From: Myxococcales bacterium
Lineage (GTDB): Bacteria > Myxococcota > UBA727 > VGSZ01
DNA: 64,000 nucleotides
Assembly: GCA_023248635.1 (NCBI GenBank)
Contig: JAHFED010000020.1
Coordinates: 28,662 to 92,661, forward strand
Direction of reading: 5' to 3'
The notes under the pieces are model-generated. The model worked only from the letters and a program-made list of their open reading frames with translations, was not told where the DNA came from and ran no database searches. Position numbers and translations under genes: made by a program. Shown here one piece after another: positions 17,522 through 26,280 of the stretch. How positions within the stretch are numbered: position 1 is the stretch's first letter; each line of letters opens with the position of its first letter.

Positions 17522-19699
17522 GTGATCTCAGCCGTTGGCCAGCAAAAGCTCTCGAGTTTTGTCCACACCCAGGGTCGAGCGGCTCTGGAGACCTTGGTCG
17601 CGAACAAGGACCTCGGTGCCTTGGAAAAGGCCGGGCTCACCAAGATCGATGCCCTCGCCGTCCTGGCGGAGGCGCAGGAAAAGGGCTTCAGCCACGTTTT
17701 TGGTCTCGCGCAGGCGGTGCAGCAGATGGGCGGTGCTGCGAACCTGAGCGGCGCTGGGCTGCAAATGGTGTCGGAGGCCGGCGGCAAGAAGGTCGCAGCA
17801 GTGCCGTCGTCGGGCATCCTGAGCCCGATGGTGGCGGCGCGGGGCGGCGTGCTCGACGGCGTCGACCCTGCCAAGGTCAAACAGCTCAACTTGCGCGGGC
17901 TCTCGCTGCCCAAGGAGATCGTCAAGATCGCCGACGAAGCCTTCGCCGGCCGCGCCACCCGGGCCCAATTCTCCGGCTACTCCGCGCCGCCCGCGGGTAC
18001 CAAGTACGCCGAAAACACCGCCGCCTTCGTCGCCGCCTTCACCGACAAGCTGGGCACCGGCAACGTCGGCCTCATCACCAGCCCCACCGCCGACGCGGGC
18101 AGCATTGACGCCATCACAACCATGGCCGGCCAGAGCCAGCACATCCCCGTGCTGTCGATCACGGCCAAGGACTACGTCGGCTACATCGATCCGAAGAAAT
18201 TCCCCCCCGGCCTCGACACCGCGGCCTACGAAGGCGCGCCGAAGTACGTCTTTGGCAGCGGCGACAAATACAACCAGGCGACGGCGCTGGCGTCGAACGC
18301 CTTCGTTGCCACCGGCGGCCGCGATGTCACGGTCTTTGACTTCATGCGGGCCATCGAAAAGGGCAATCCCGCGGTGCTCGTCGTCGACCAGGGCGTGTCC
18401 TCGGCCCTCGGCGACAAGGCGGTGTGGGACAAGGACAAAAACCGCGTCAACAACGGCGCGGTCTACCTCGCCGAACAGATCGGCTCCTACCTCAAGACCG
18501 GTCAGCTGCCCCACGCCGACGTCGCCAAAGAGGGCTTCGGCGCCTTCAACCAGGCCTGGTGCGACGCCCACAAAGACGAGCTGACCAAGCTCGTGAAGAC
18601 CGTGACCATCGACGGCGCGGGTTCGGCGGCGTCCATCGCGGCAGCGTCGGCGGACGCGGCCGGCCACGTCGCCCGCTTCACGGCGGGCCCGGTGCCCCAA
18701 CGTGGCGGGCCCGTCGACGCCGTGGCCCTGACCCTAAAGAGCCTGCAGCAGACCAGCGTCGGCGACATCAAGGACAAGTTCCAACCAGGCTATGCGCGCC
18801 ACAGCGAGAGCTACGCCAACCTTTCTGCCGCGCAGTTTGCCCAGGCAACGTCGAGCGTTCCTGGGGCTGCGGCCCACATGGAAACGGCAACCAAGCTCCT
18901 CAGCGACGTCGCTCAGAAAACGGCCGCCCACTTCGCCACCGGCAAATTCACCGGCCTCGAAGACCCCAGGATGAACGAAGCCGCAGTCAAGCAGCACGCC
19001 GGCTACGTCGCTGGTGAGCTGTCGCGCAAGTTCGGCGTCGACGAAACCACCGTTCGCAAGGCACTGGTGCCCCACTACCAGAGCACAATCGCCGGGGCGT
19101 CGGCCCAGCAGCGCGCCGACCTCGGCACCACTCTCGCCGACGCCCTCGCCGCTGCGACCCTGGGATCGAAATCCGGCTGGGTCCCGGTTGCTGACCTCCA
19201 AACAACGGTGACGAAGCTGGGCGGCCTGAAGAGCTTCGTCGCCGACGACAACAACGGCTGGATGTTCAATCAATACGGCTTCGGCGACGCCGACAAGGCC
19301 CTCAACCGCCCCGGGGTCTACGCCGGCCAGGCCGTGCTCGACTTCGCTGGCGCCCTCGCGGGTTCGGGGGCCGCGAAAGCGCTGCTGGACCGGGCTCTGA
19401 ACCGCAGCCCCGCCGAGCTCGCCGCGGCGTTGGCCGGCCCCAAGACCACCGAAGACGTCGTCGCCCAGTTCGCTGCTCGCGCCGCCCAGACGGGATGGCT
19501 GGTCAGCAAGGGGGGACAAGGCATCGTCGAGGCCAACCACGCCGACCCCAAGAAGGCCGAGAAGGGTGTGTCGCGCTTTGCCCCCAAGAACGATTTGATG
19601 ACCGATTTCAACTCGCTGGCGGCAAGCAAAGGGTGGCCGCAGGTCGCCAAAGACATTGACCAGGTGAAGGCCTACCTTCAGGGAGCGGGGATCCTCTAG
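17522..19699 (+). CDS. 725-residue protein of unknown function, first gene of toxin-like locus
   Basis: The GTG at 17522 is chosen because GGAGG sits 5 bases before it; an ATG at 17477 in the same frame has no ribosome site. There is no signal peptide or membrane helix, and the sequence is Ala/Lys/Gly-rich and mostly helical. Residues about 181-290 look like an alternating alpha/beta (Rossmann-like) core: NVGLITSPTADAGSIDAI, then HIPVLSITAKDYVGYID, then AVLVVDQGVSSALG. This could bind a nucleotide, but I cannot assign a family. The C-terminal half (about 300-725) is helical with no recognised domain. It ends 2 bases before the AvrRxo1-like gene, so the two are translated together. Confidence 0.85.
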   Translation: MISAVGQQKLSSFVHTQGRAALETLVANKDLGALEKAGLTKIDALAVLAEAQEKGFSHVFGLAQAVQQMGGAANLSGAGLQMVSEAGGKKVAAVPSSGILSPMVAARGGVLDGVDPAKVKQLNLRGLSLPKEIVKIADEAFAGRATRAQFSGYSAPPAGTKYAENTAAFVAAFTDKLGTGNVGLITSPTADAGSIDAITTMAGQSQHIPVLSITAKDYVGYIDPKKFPPGLDTAAYEGAPKYVFGSGDKYNQATALASNAFVATGGRDVTVFDFMRAIEKGNPAVLVVDQGVSSALGDKAVWDKDKNRVNNGAVYLAEQIGSYLKTGQLPHADVAKEGFGAFNQAWCDAHKDELTKLVKTVTIDGAGSAASIAAASADAAGHVARFTAGPVPQRGGPVDAVALTLKSLQQTSVGDIKDKFQPGYARHSESYANLSAAQFAQATSSVPGAAAHMETATKLLSDVAQKTAAHFATGKFTGLEDPRMNEAAVKQHAGYVAGELSRKFGVDETTVRKALVPHYQSTIAGASAQQRADLGTTLADALAAATLGSKSGWVPVADLQTTVTKLGGLKSFVADDNNGWMFNQYGFGDADKALNRPGVYAGQAVLDFAGALAGSGAAKALLDRALNRSPAELAAALAGPKTTEDVVAQFAARAAQTGWLVSKGGQGIVEANHADPKKAEKGVSRFAPKNDLMTDFNSLAASKGWPQVAKDIDQVKAYLQGAGIL

Positions 19700-19701
19700 G
19701 A

Positions 19702-22458
19702 ATGTCGATTCGCGTCCCGCCCAAGATCACCACCGCGCGCACCCAGCAGATCGCCGACAAGGTCGCGGCCGAGATCCGCGCGCGCTCCGCCGGCGTCGAC
19801 GCTGCCAACCCCGCCCTCAACGCGCTGGTCATCACCCAGGTCGAAAAGGCCGTCGCCGCCGACAGCTGGGTCAAAGAAGGCAACCTCTCCTCCGCCGACG
19901 TCGCCGGCCTCAAGGTCAAGGTGGCGTCGGCGACGGCCAAGGCCCTCCTGGGCTTGAGCGTGCAGGCTCCAGCGGAGGCAGCAGCGACCTCGTTGCGCCA
20001 CGCCGAGAGGATTCTCGCCCAACAGGCCAAGGTCATCTCTCAAATCGCGGGACAGCCGGGGGCCGCCGTCGACGGCGCCGCCGTCGACGTCAAAGCGCTC
20101 ACCCGCGATCTCTCCGCCCTGCACAAGAGCGGGGCGAACTTGGGCAGCCTCTTGGCCCATGACCTCTGGTACGCGGATGCTTTGTCGCGCACGGTCCAAG
20201 GCAGCAAGAGCGATGACCTCGGCGTCGACCTCGGCGAGGGCAAAAAGGCGCGGGCCCGGGTCTTCATGGCGCCGTCGTCGGTGATTCTCGAGAGCGGTGA
20301 TCCCAAGCTGATTGCAACCATGGAGGGCTTGAACATCGCGGGTGTGCAGGCCGCGATCGCAGGCATGCTCGACGCCGCTGGCGGAACCTTCGCCCAAGGG
20401 ACCGACGGCGACGCCCATGCTGCCGCTGCCAAGGCACTGCCCGAACAGGTGACGACGACGGCGGCGCTGGAGAAGGGGGCGCTGTCGCCGCAGACGCAGG
20501 GCTACTTGAAGCGGTTGGGCTCAGAGATCGTGAGCGCGCACCAGTCCTTCGCCAGCGGCAGGGAACCCGATTGGAAGGCCCTCCCCTTTGCCCACGGCGC
20601 GCTCAAGGGATCGCACCAGCGCTGGCTGCAGAAGCTGTCCTACGAGCCCGGCGCCCAGCAGAAGGTCGACTTCGACCGGCTCTCCGTCGACGACAAGAAG
20701 AACACGGTGTCGTCGGTGTTGGCGGCGGTGTTTGGCACCATGAAGGCCGGCGGCCTGCTCCCCGACGAACTGGTGGCTGGGGTCCCGCTCTACTTGGCAC
20801 GGGCCGACAGCTCAGCCGGCGCCGACAACGTGCAGGCAAGCTTGAAGACCATCGGCGGCAAGCCCGCCATCGCGCTGCTCGACAGCACCAGCGACGGCGC
20901 AGCACCTCGCTTCACCCTGCAGGTAGACGGCAAGTCCGTGGCCTGGGCTGCGATCCCCCAGAGCAACGCCAAGCAAGTCCGCGCCGCCGTCGCCGACGTC
21001 AAACCTGGCTCCGTCGTCGAAGTGCACGACCGAGAGACCGGCTCGACGCGGCGTTTGCTGCTGCCCGCCATCGTCGAAGCCGTCGCCCCGCCCGACCCCA
21101 GGGCCGCGGTCAAAGCCTTGCTGAAGCTCGAGGCCGGGCTGCGCACCCCGAGAAACGCTGGCGAAGCGGATCACTTTGCCGAAGCCGTCGCCAAAGGCCG
21201 CGAGCTCATCGCTCACGTCGGCTTCGATCACAAGCTCCACACCCAGCTCGAAAAGGGAGCCCCGGCCCTGCTGCGGCAGTTGGCCTTCTGCGTCGTGGGC
21301 GGCGACCGGAGCCACGTCTCCTACATCACGGATGAGGGCGTCATCACCCGACTCTCCATCGGGAAACAGAATGCGGCGGCGACGCTGGCCCAGGTGAAGC
21401 ACATGGCCGGCGGCTCCCCGGCTGCCGACGGCCTGTTGCGCGAAGTCTTGAACCGCAGCGGTGGCACCGTCGTCACTTCGAGCGCCTACACCCTCGCCAC
21501 CGAGATGCCCAAGGCCGGCAAGTGGGACTACCTCGACGGCTTGGCCCACTGGACCCCCGAGCGCCGGGAGCTGCACGAGTCGCTCTATGCGCGTTCGTTG
21601 GCGCTGGCGACGGGCTTGAACCAAGCCCTCGGCACCAGCGGCAAGCCCACGGTCTTTGCGATGCGCGGCAACACCGCCGTCGGCAAAACGCGCACCCTCG
21701 CCAACGTCGACACGCTCAAGGCCGGGGTTGCTTTCCTCAAGGACAATCCGGCGTCGTCGATCAACCCCGATCCCATCAAGGCCGAGCTGGTCGCTGCCGA
21801 AGCCCAGCGCGGCGCGAAGGTGAGCTCGAACCAGGTGCACGAGGAGGGCTCGGCCATCTCTTGGCGCTTGCTGCAGACCCTGCAGAAAGAGGCGATCTCG
21901 ATGGTCGTCGATCGTCGCCTGGGATCGCCCAACGACGTCTCCGACATCGTCGCCGCCGCCGAAGCCAACGGCAAAGCAGTGGAGCTCATCGACGTCGACG
22001 CCAACCTGGCTTTCTCGGTCATGGGCGTGCTGATGCGCCAGGCCGGCGGGGTCGATCCCATCGTGCCCTTCTCGGCCATCGCTTACGGCTTCGCCGAGGT
22101 GCGTGAGGGTCGCTTGCAGGTGATCGAGCGGGCCATCCAGAGCGAAGCCGTGACGCGCTACGACCTCTTTGCGACGGCGGGAGATGGCTCGAAGGTGTGC
22201 GTCGCCCAGAAGCGCGATGGAGAGCTCCAGATCAAAGACACGGCCCTGTTCGACAGCTGCGTGGCCCCGCCCCACGAGGAGGTCGAGCGTTTGCGCACCC
22301 AGACGATCGACCCGGTCTTCGTCGACCAGCTCACCGGCAGCTTGCAGGGACCCTTCCGCAACGCCGCCCAAGAAGCGTTGATGCGCTACGCCGGGCTCAC
22401 TCTCGAAGCCGCCCTCGAAGCCCACGGACGTTCTTTGCCCTCAGGCCAGGCGGTGTGA
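19702..22458 (+). CDS. Large protein with C-terminal zeta-toxin/AvrRxo1-like kinase domain
   Basis: 918 residues, no signal peptide. The first 640 residues are helical, Ala-rich and unrecognised. From about residue 620 the sequence has the zeta-toxin/AvrRxo1 layout: HWTPERRELHESLYARSLA, a Walker A loop RGNTAVGKT (Lys662, Thr663), an Asp 27 residues later in INPDPIKAEL (Asp690, expected catalytic base), then QVHEEGSAISWRLL and ISMVVDRRLGS. Zeta toxins phosphorylate UDP-sugars; AvrRxo1 of plant pathogens phosphorylates NAD. The P-loop-to-Asp spacing and the small gene behind it favour the AvrRxo1 type, which is inference. The TGA shares one base with the ATG of the next gene. The long N-terminal region is absent from the roughly 420-residue plant-pathogen effectors. 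Confidence 0.85.
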   Translation: MSIRVPPKITTARTQQIADKVAAEIRARSAGVDAANPALNALVITQVEKAVAADSWVKEGNLSSADVAGLKVKVASATAKALLGLSVQAPAEAAATSLRHAERILAQQAKVISQIAGQPGAAVDGAAVDVKALTRDLSALHKSGANLGSLLAHDLWYADALSRTVQGSKSDDLGVDLGEGKKARARVFMAPSSVILESGDPKLIATMEGLNIAGVQAAIAGMLDAAGGTFAQGTDGDAHAAAAKALPEQVTTTAALEKGALSPQTQGYLKRLGSEIVSAHQSFASGREPDWKALPFAHGALKGSHQRWLQKLSYEPGAQQKVDFDRLSVDDKKNTVSSVLAAVFGTMKAGGLLPDELVAGVPLYLARADSSAGADNVQASLKTIGGKPAIALLDSTSDGAAPRFTLQVDGKSVAWAAIPQSNAKQVRAAVADVKPGSVVEVHDRETGSTRRLLLPAIVEAVAPPDPRAAVKALLKLEAGLRTPRNAGEADHFAEAVAKGRELIAHVGFDHKLHTQLEKGAPALLRQLAFCVVGGDRSHVSYITDEGVITRLSIGKQNAAATLAQVKHMAGGSPAADGLLREVLNRSGGTVVTSSAYTLATEMPKAGKWDYLDGLAHWTPERRELHESLYARSLALATGLNQALGTSGKPTVFAMRGNTAVGKTRTLANVDTLKAGVAFLKDNPASSINPDPIKAELVAAEAQRGAKVSSNQVHEEGSAISWRLLQTLQKEAISMVVDRRLGSPNDVSDIVAAAEANGKAVELIDVDANLAFSVMGVLMRQAGGVDPIVPFSAIAYGFAEVREGRLQVIERAIQSEAVTRYDLFATAGDGSKVCVAQKRDGELQIKDTALFDSCVAPPHEEVERLRTQTIDPVFVDQLTGSLQGPFRNAAQEALMRYAGLTLEAALEAHGRSLPSGQAV

Positions 22459-22781
22459 TGACGTCGACGTCGAAGGCGCCGCAGGTCAAGAAGGGGCAAG
22501 AGGCTCTCGATCACGTGCGGGCCTTGCGCACCCAGCACGACGCCGCCAACGCCAAACGTCTGGCTGCCGCCAAGGTCGAGGCCCAAAAGAGAGGCAAGGA
22601 GCGCTTCGACTTCGCCGCCGTGCTGAAGCTCATCGACGTCGCCTCCGCGCTCACCCACGCCGTGCCCGCCGATGCCGCTCTGGTGTGCGAGCGCGAGTAC
22701 TATTTGGCCTTTCCCGAGGTGCTGACCTTGAGGGCCTTCGCCGAGAAGAAGGCCTTCGTCGCCTCCCACGACAGCGGCTGA
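22458..22781 (+). CDS. Small protein in antitoxin (Arc1-like) position
   Basis: 107 residues, charged and helical, with a Lys/Arg/Glu/Ala-rich first half (VRALRTQHDAANAKRLAAAK) and a more hydrophobic second half (FDFAAVLKLIDVASALTHAV). It starts inside the toxin-like gene's stop codon (TGATG), a typical arrangement for a cognate antitoxin or chaperone. AvrRxo1 genes are normally followed by the small antitoxin Arc1, so size and position fit. Direct sequence similarity to Arc1 could not be established by eye. Alternatively it could be a secretion chaperone. Confidence 0.8.
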   Translation: MTSTSKAPQVKKGQEALDHVRALRTQHDAANAKRLAAAKVEAQKRGKERFDFAAVLKLIDVASALTHAVPADAALVCEREYYLAFPEVLTLRAFAEKKAFVASHDSG

Positions 22782-22795
22782 GCGTCCGCTGAGCT

Positions 22796-23194
22796 TCAGC
22801 GAAAGAAGCGCGCAGCGACGCCGTCGCGCTTGGCGTCCATGACCCGGGCGATGCAGCCCAAGACGCTGGCGTCGCCGTAGATCTCGATGCCCGTCATTGG
22901 CGCTCCGGCCTCCGGCCCCCAAGCTGCATCCTCCGGCCTGCGCGCCGAATCCTTCCCGCCCGATTCACACGCGCGCAGCCAGTCGGCGAGGGTGGCACGC
23001 ACCAGCGCCGTGGGATGGCCCTCGAGGGAGGCGCCGCCGTCGACGACGACGACGCGGGTGGGGTGGATTTGCACGGTGATGGTCCCCTCGTCGGCAAAGA
23101 CCAGCACCGCGCTGCCCGGCGGCGTTTGGGTGGCCCGGGGATCTTTGCCGTCGAGGACGGCGGCGAGCTCTTTTCGGTAGGCGTGGACGCTCAT
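22796..23194 (-). CDS. Conserved small protein of unknown function
   Basis: 132 residues with AGGAG six bases before the ATG. There is no signal peptide or membrane helix. The order of beta strands and helices (GSAVLVFADEGTITVQIHP, then a central helix ALVRATLADWLRA, then GIEIYGDASVLGCIARVM) loosely recalls SCP2-type lipid-binding domains, but this is too weak to name it. It is 18 bases downstream of the gamma-glutamyltransferase gene and is the last gene of that minus-strand run, converging on the antitoxin-like gene with a 14-base gap. Confidence 0.75.
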   Translation of the reverse strand: MSVHAYRKELAAVLDGKDPRATQTPPGSAVLVFADEGTITVQIHPTRVVVVDGGASLEGHPTALVRATLADWLRACESGGKDSARRPEDAAWGPEAGAPMTGIEIYGDASVLGCIARVMDAKRDGVAARFFR

Positions 23195-23212
23195 TGCCTC
23201 TCCTGCGCGTGA

Positions 23213-24985
23213 TCAGAGGCCGCCGGCGCTGCCTTCGCCGCGGGGATCGGCGCCGCCTTCGAGGGTGCCGTCGTCGCGTTGCACGATGCACATGGCGTTG
23301 CCCCATCCCTCGTTCTTGACGTCGAAAACGTGCCCGCGGGCTTCGAGGGCTTTTTGCGTCGGGGCGTCGAAGCCCAGGCGCTCGATGCGGGTGGCTTCGG
23401 GCATCCATTGTTGGTGGATGCGCGGGGCGGTGACGGCGGCCTGGGCGTCCATGCCGAAGTCGACGACGTGCAGGACGGTTTGGAGCGTGGTGGTGATGAT
23501 GGTGCTGCCCCCGGGAGCCCCCGCGCTGAGCACGAAGCGACCGGCGCGGGTGGCGATCAAGGGCGTCATTGACGAAAGCGGGATCTTGCCCGGCGCCACC
23601 GCATTGGCTTCGCCGCCGACGAGGCCGTAGCTGTTGGGCACACCGGGGGCTGCTGCGAAGTCGTCCATCTCGTCGTTGAGCAAGATGCCGGTGCCTTTGA
23701 CGACGACGCCGGAGCCGAAGCTGTAGTTGACCGTGAAGGTGAGACTGACGGCGTTGCGCTCTTGGTCGACGACGGTGAGGTGGCTGGTGTCTTGGGACTC
23801 GTTGCGGGCCTTCATGGGTGGCACTGCAGAGCCCTTGGGCAAGCCGAGTTGTTCCGGAGTGCCAGCTTTCACGGTGGTGCTCTTGCGCGCGTGCTTGGGG
23901 TCGATCTCTGGGCGGCGCAGATCGGCGTAGGCCGTCGACGTCAGCTGGGCCATCGGAACGTCGACGAAGGCGGGATCACCGAGCCACACGGCACGATCGG
24001 CGAAGGCGGTGCGCATGGACTCGATGAGGCGGGAGGCGTTGTCGACGTCGTGCCAGCCACCGGCTTTGAGATCGGTGCCATCGAGCAAGCGCAAGATCTG
24101 CAGCAGGTGCACGCCCCCCGACGACGGCGGCGGCATGGTGCACAGGGTCAAGTCTCGGTAGGGCCCGCACAGCGGCGTGCGCCAGATGGGGCGGTAGGCC
24201 TTGAGGTCGGCTTCGTCGACGAGGCCGCCGTGGGCCTTCATTTCGGCGGCGATGGTTTTGGCGATGGCGCCTTCGTGCATGGCGCGCGGATTCTTGGCGA
24301 TGGCCTTCAGCGTGTTGGCGAGGTCCTTCTGCACCAAGCGGTCGCCGACGACGGGGGGGGCCCAACCCACACCGGTGCGATCGCCGTCGGCGCCCAGCCG
24401 CCGGAAGAAGACCGGCTCCGAGCCCGCACCGCGCAGCGCGTCTTCGCGCACCGCCGCGCTGTCGACGAAGTGCTGACCGACGACGAAGCCTTTGCTGGCC
24501 AGCTCAATCGCCGGGGCGACGACCTTGGCCCAGGGAAGCTTGCCCCGACCCTTGTGCAGCTCGAAGAGCCCGGGGACGACGCCGGGAACAGCCACGCTCA
24601 ACCAGCCGTCGACGGAGCGGCCTTCGACCACTTTGCCGGCGGCGTCGACGAACATGTCGCGCGTGGCTCTTTTCGGTGCGGTCTCTCGAAAGTCCAGGGC
24701 CTTGGTCTCTTTGGTCTTGGCGTCGAAAAAGACCGCGAAGCCGCCGCCGCCGATGCCCGCCGAGAAGGGTTCGACGACGGAGATGGCGAAGGCCGCAGCG
24801 ACAGCGGCGTCGACGGCGTTGCCGCCGGCCTTGAGCATGGTGAGGGCAGCCTGGGTCGCTTCGGGGTGCGCGGTGGCTGCCATGGCCTCGGTGCTGAGCG
24901 CGGGCTTGGGGGTGGCCGCCCACGACGACGACGACGCCAGCGCGCCGGCCATGAGCCAGGGGAGCAGCGATCGGATCAAGGACAC
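23213..24985 (-). CDS. ggt: Gamma-glutamyltransferase
   Basis: 590 residues, exported through a Sec signal (MSLIRSLLPWLMAGALASS, cut near SWA-A). Made as one chain and self-cleaved. The nucleophile of the small subunit is Thr400 in DTSHLTVVD, followed by the conserved LTFTVNYSFGSGVVV, GILLNDEMDDF and PLSSMTPLI segments. The large subunit has GGNAVDAAVAAAFA and GIGGGGF. It hydrolyses or transfers the gamma-glutamyl group of glutathione in the periplasm. The 5' end overlaps the RND-like lipoprotein gene by 10 bases, so the two are translationally linked. Confidence 0.95.
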   Translation of the reverse strand: MSLIRSLLPWLMAGALASSSSWAATPKPALSTEAMAATAHPEATQAALTMLKAGGNAVDAAVAAAFAISVVEPFSAGIGGGGFAVFFDAKTKETKALDFRETAPKRATRDMFVDAAGKVVEGRSVDGWLSVAVPGVVPGLFELHKGRGKLPWAKVVAPAIELASKGFVVGQHFVDSAAVREDALRGAGSEPVFFRRLGADGDRTGVGWAPPVVGDRLVQKDLANTLKAIAKNPRAMHEGAIAKTIAAEMKAHGGLVDEADLKAYRPIWRTPLCGPYRDLTLCTMPPPSSGGVHLLQILRLLDGTDLKAGGWHDVDNASRLIESMRTAFADRAVWLGDPAFVDVPMAQLTSTAYADLRRPEIDPKHARKSTTVKAGTPEQLGLPKGSAVPPMKARNESQDTSHLTVVDQERNAVSLTFTVNYSFGSGVVVKGTGILLNDEMDDFAAAPGVPNSYGLVGGEANAVAPGKIPLSSMTPLIATRAGRFVLSAGAPGGSTIITTTLQTVLHVVDFGMDAQAAVTAPRIHQQWMPEATRIERLGFDAPTQKALEARGHVFDVKNEGWGNAMCIVQRDDGTLEGGADPRGEGSAGGL

Positions 24986-26280
24986 ACTCCAGCGCCGATG
25001 TCGTCGCGTTCGATGAGGGCTCGCACGCCTTTGAGGGAGCGCAGCTCTTGATCGAGGGCAGCCAAGGCGCGCTTTCTCACGCCGACGTCAAAGCTCAGAC
25101 GCAGGCGCTGCACGGCTTTGCCATCGAGACGATCGCTGCGCGCGGGGCGGGTTTCGATGCGGGCGACGTCGAGCAGGCGCACGGGTCCGGCGGCGGAGCG
25201 GGCCACGATCAGCTGTCCCATCAGCTCCAGGGGCACGGCGCGCTCGAGACGCAGCACCACGTTTTCGGTGTTGCGCACGAGGACGAAACCATCACCAGCA
25301 GCGATGGCGGCGACGCGGGCGACGTCGTTGCTGCTGACGCCCAGCTCCAGGGCGCGCTTCTCGTCGACGATGACCTGCAGGCTGCTGGGATTCTCGGCCA
25401 GGTGGACGCCGGGGATGCCCAGCACCGTGCGTTGCGCCTGCAGCACCTGCTCGGGGGTGGCGTCGATGAGGATGAGATCGGCGCTTTCGACGCTGTCGTC
25501 GTCGAGGGCGGCGACGTCGATGCCTGCTGGTCGGGCCACTGCTGCAGCGGCCTTGATCACGGCTGCCCGTGCGCCGGCAGCACCGAGCACACGCACAGAC
25601 ACTGCACCATCGCGTCGCAAGGGCTCACCGGCCGAGGCGGGGCCGATGGTGGCGACGTCGACGAGCTTCACAGCCGCAGACGACGGCGTCGGCTCTGCAC
25701 CCTTCGTCATCGTTGGCTCAGCTGGTGGGCTCCCCTGGTCGCGCACGATGGTGGCCTCGAGCGAGGCGCCGCCCCCCGCAGCTTGAGCAAGCTCGGGCAG
25801 CGACACATCACGGGCCAGCATGCGCTCGAGATCGACGCGCACTTGGCGCTCCCGCCGTCCGCCCAGCACCTTCACGCCGACGACGCCGGCGACCTTGGAC
25901 AAGGGCGTGGCCAACTGCGCGTCGACGAAGGTGCGGGCCACGAAGGGATCGGATCCGCGCACGGCCAAGACGACGACCTCGTCTTCCACCGTGCGCACGT
26001 CGACGAAGACGTCGGCGGGGAGCTTGACCTTGGCGAGCGCGTCTTTGACGGCGGCGGCGGCGTCGGGCCCGGCATTGACCTCGACGACGGCGGCGTCGGC
26101 GCAGGCGACACTGCGCACCGATCTTGAGCCAGCCAAGGAAGAGACGGCGCCTTCGACGACGACGACGGCGGCAGTTGCTCCGTCTCCTTCGAGGCTCACG
26201 CGCACCCGGGTCATCGGTGGGGCACGCTGGCAGGAACAGAGCGCGACGACGACGACGACGACGACGGCCCCACTTCTCAC
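24976..26280 (-). CDS. Lipoprotein resembling the porter domains of RND pumps, without membrane helices
   Basis: 434 residues. The N-terminus is a lipoprotein signal ending ALCSC (lipid Cys about residue 16). The rest repeats the pattern of RND efflux periplasmic subdomains twice. First half: a strand-helix-strand unit, then RQVRVDLERMLARDVSLPEL (about 145-162) and VKLVDVATI. Second half: QVLQAQRTVLGIPGV, LQVIVDEKRALELGVSSNDV (about 300-318) and VRLLDVARIETRP. These correspond to the 'vDr..a..lGls..dv' and 'v.L.dvA.v' signatures flanking PN/PC subdomains of AcrB-like proteins, but none of the 12 transmembrane helices is present. Such a protein cannot pump by itself; it may be a soluble binding partner. 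It overlaps rpe by 4 bases and ggt by 10. Confidence 0.8.
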   Translation of the reverse strand: MRSGAVVVVVVVALCSCQRAPPMTRVRVSLEGDGATAAVVVVEGAVSSLAGSRSVRSVACADAAVVEVNAGPDAAAAVKDALAKVKLPADVFVDVRTVEDEVVVLAVRGSDPFVARTFVDAQLATPLSKVAGVVGVKVLGGRRERQVRVDLERMLARDVSLPELAQAAGGGASLEATIVRDQGSPPAEPTMTKGAEPTPSSAAVKLVDVATIGPASAGEPLRRDGAVSVRVLGAAGARAAVIKAAAAVARPAGIDVAALDDDSVESADLILIDATPEQVLQAQRTVLGIPGVHLAENPSSLQVIVDEKRALELGVSSNDVARVAAIAAGDGFVLVRNTENVVLRLERAVPLELMGQLIVARSAAGPVRLLDVARIETRPARSDRLDGKAVQRLRLSFDVGVRKRALAALDQELRSLKGVRALIERDDIGAGVCP

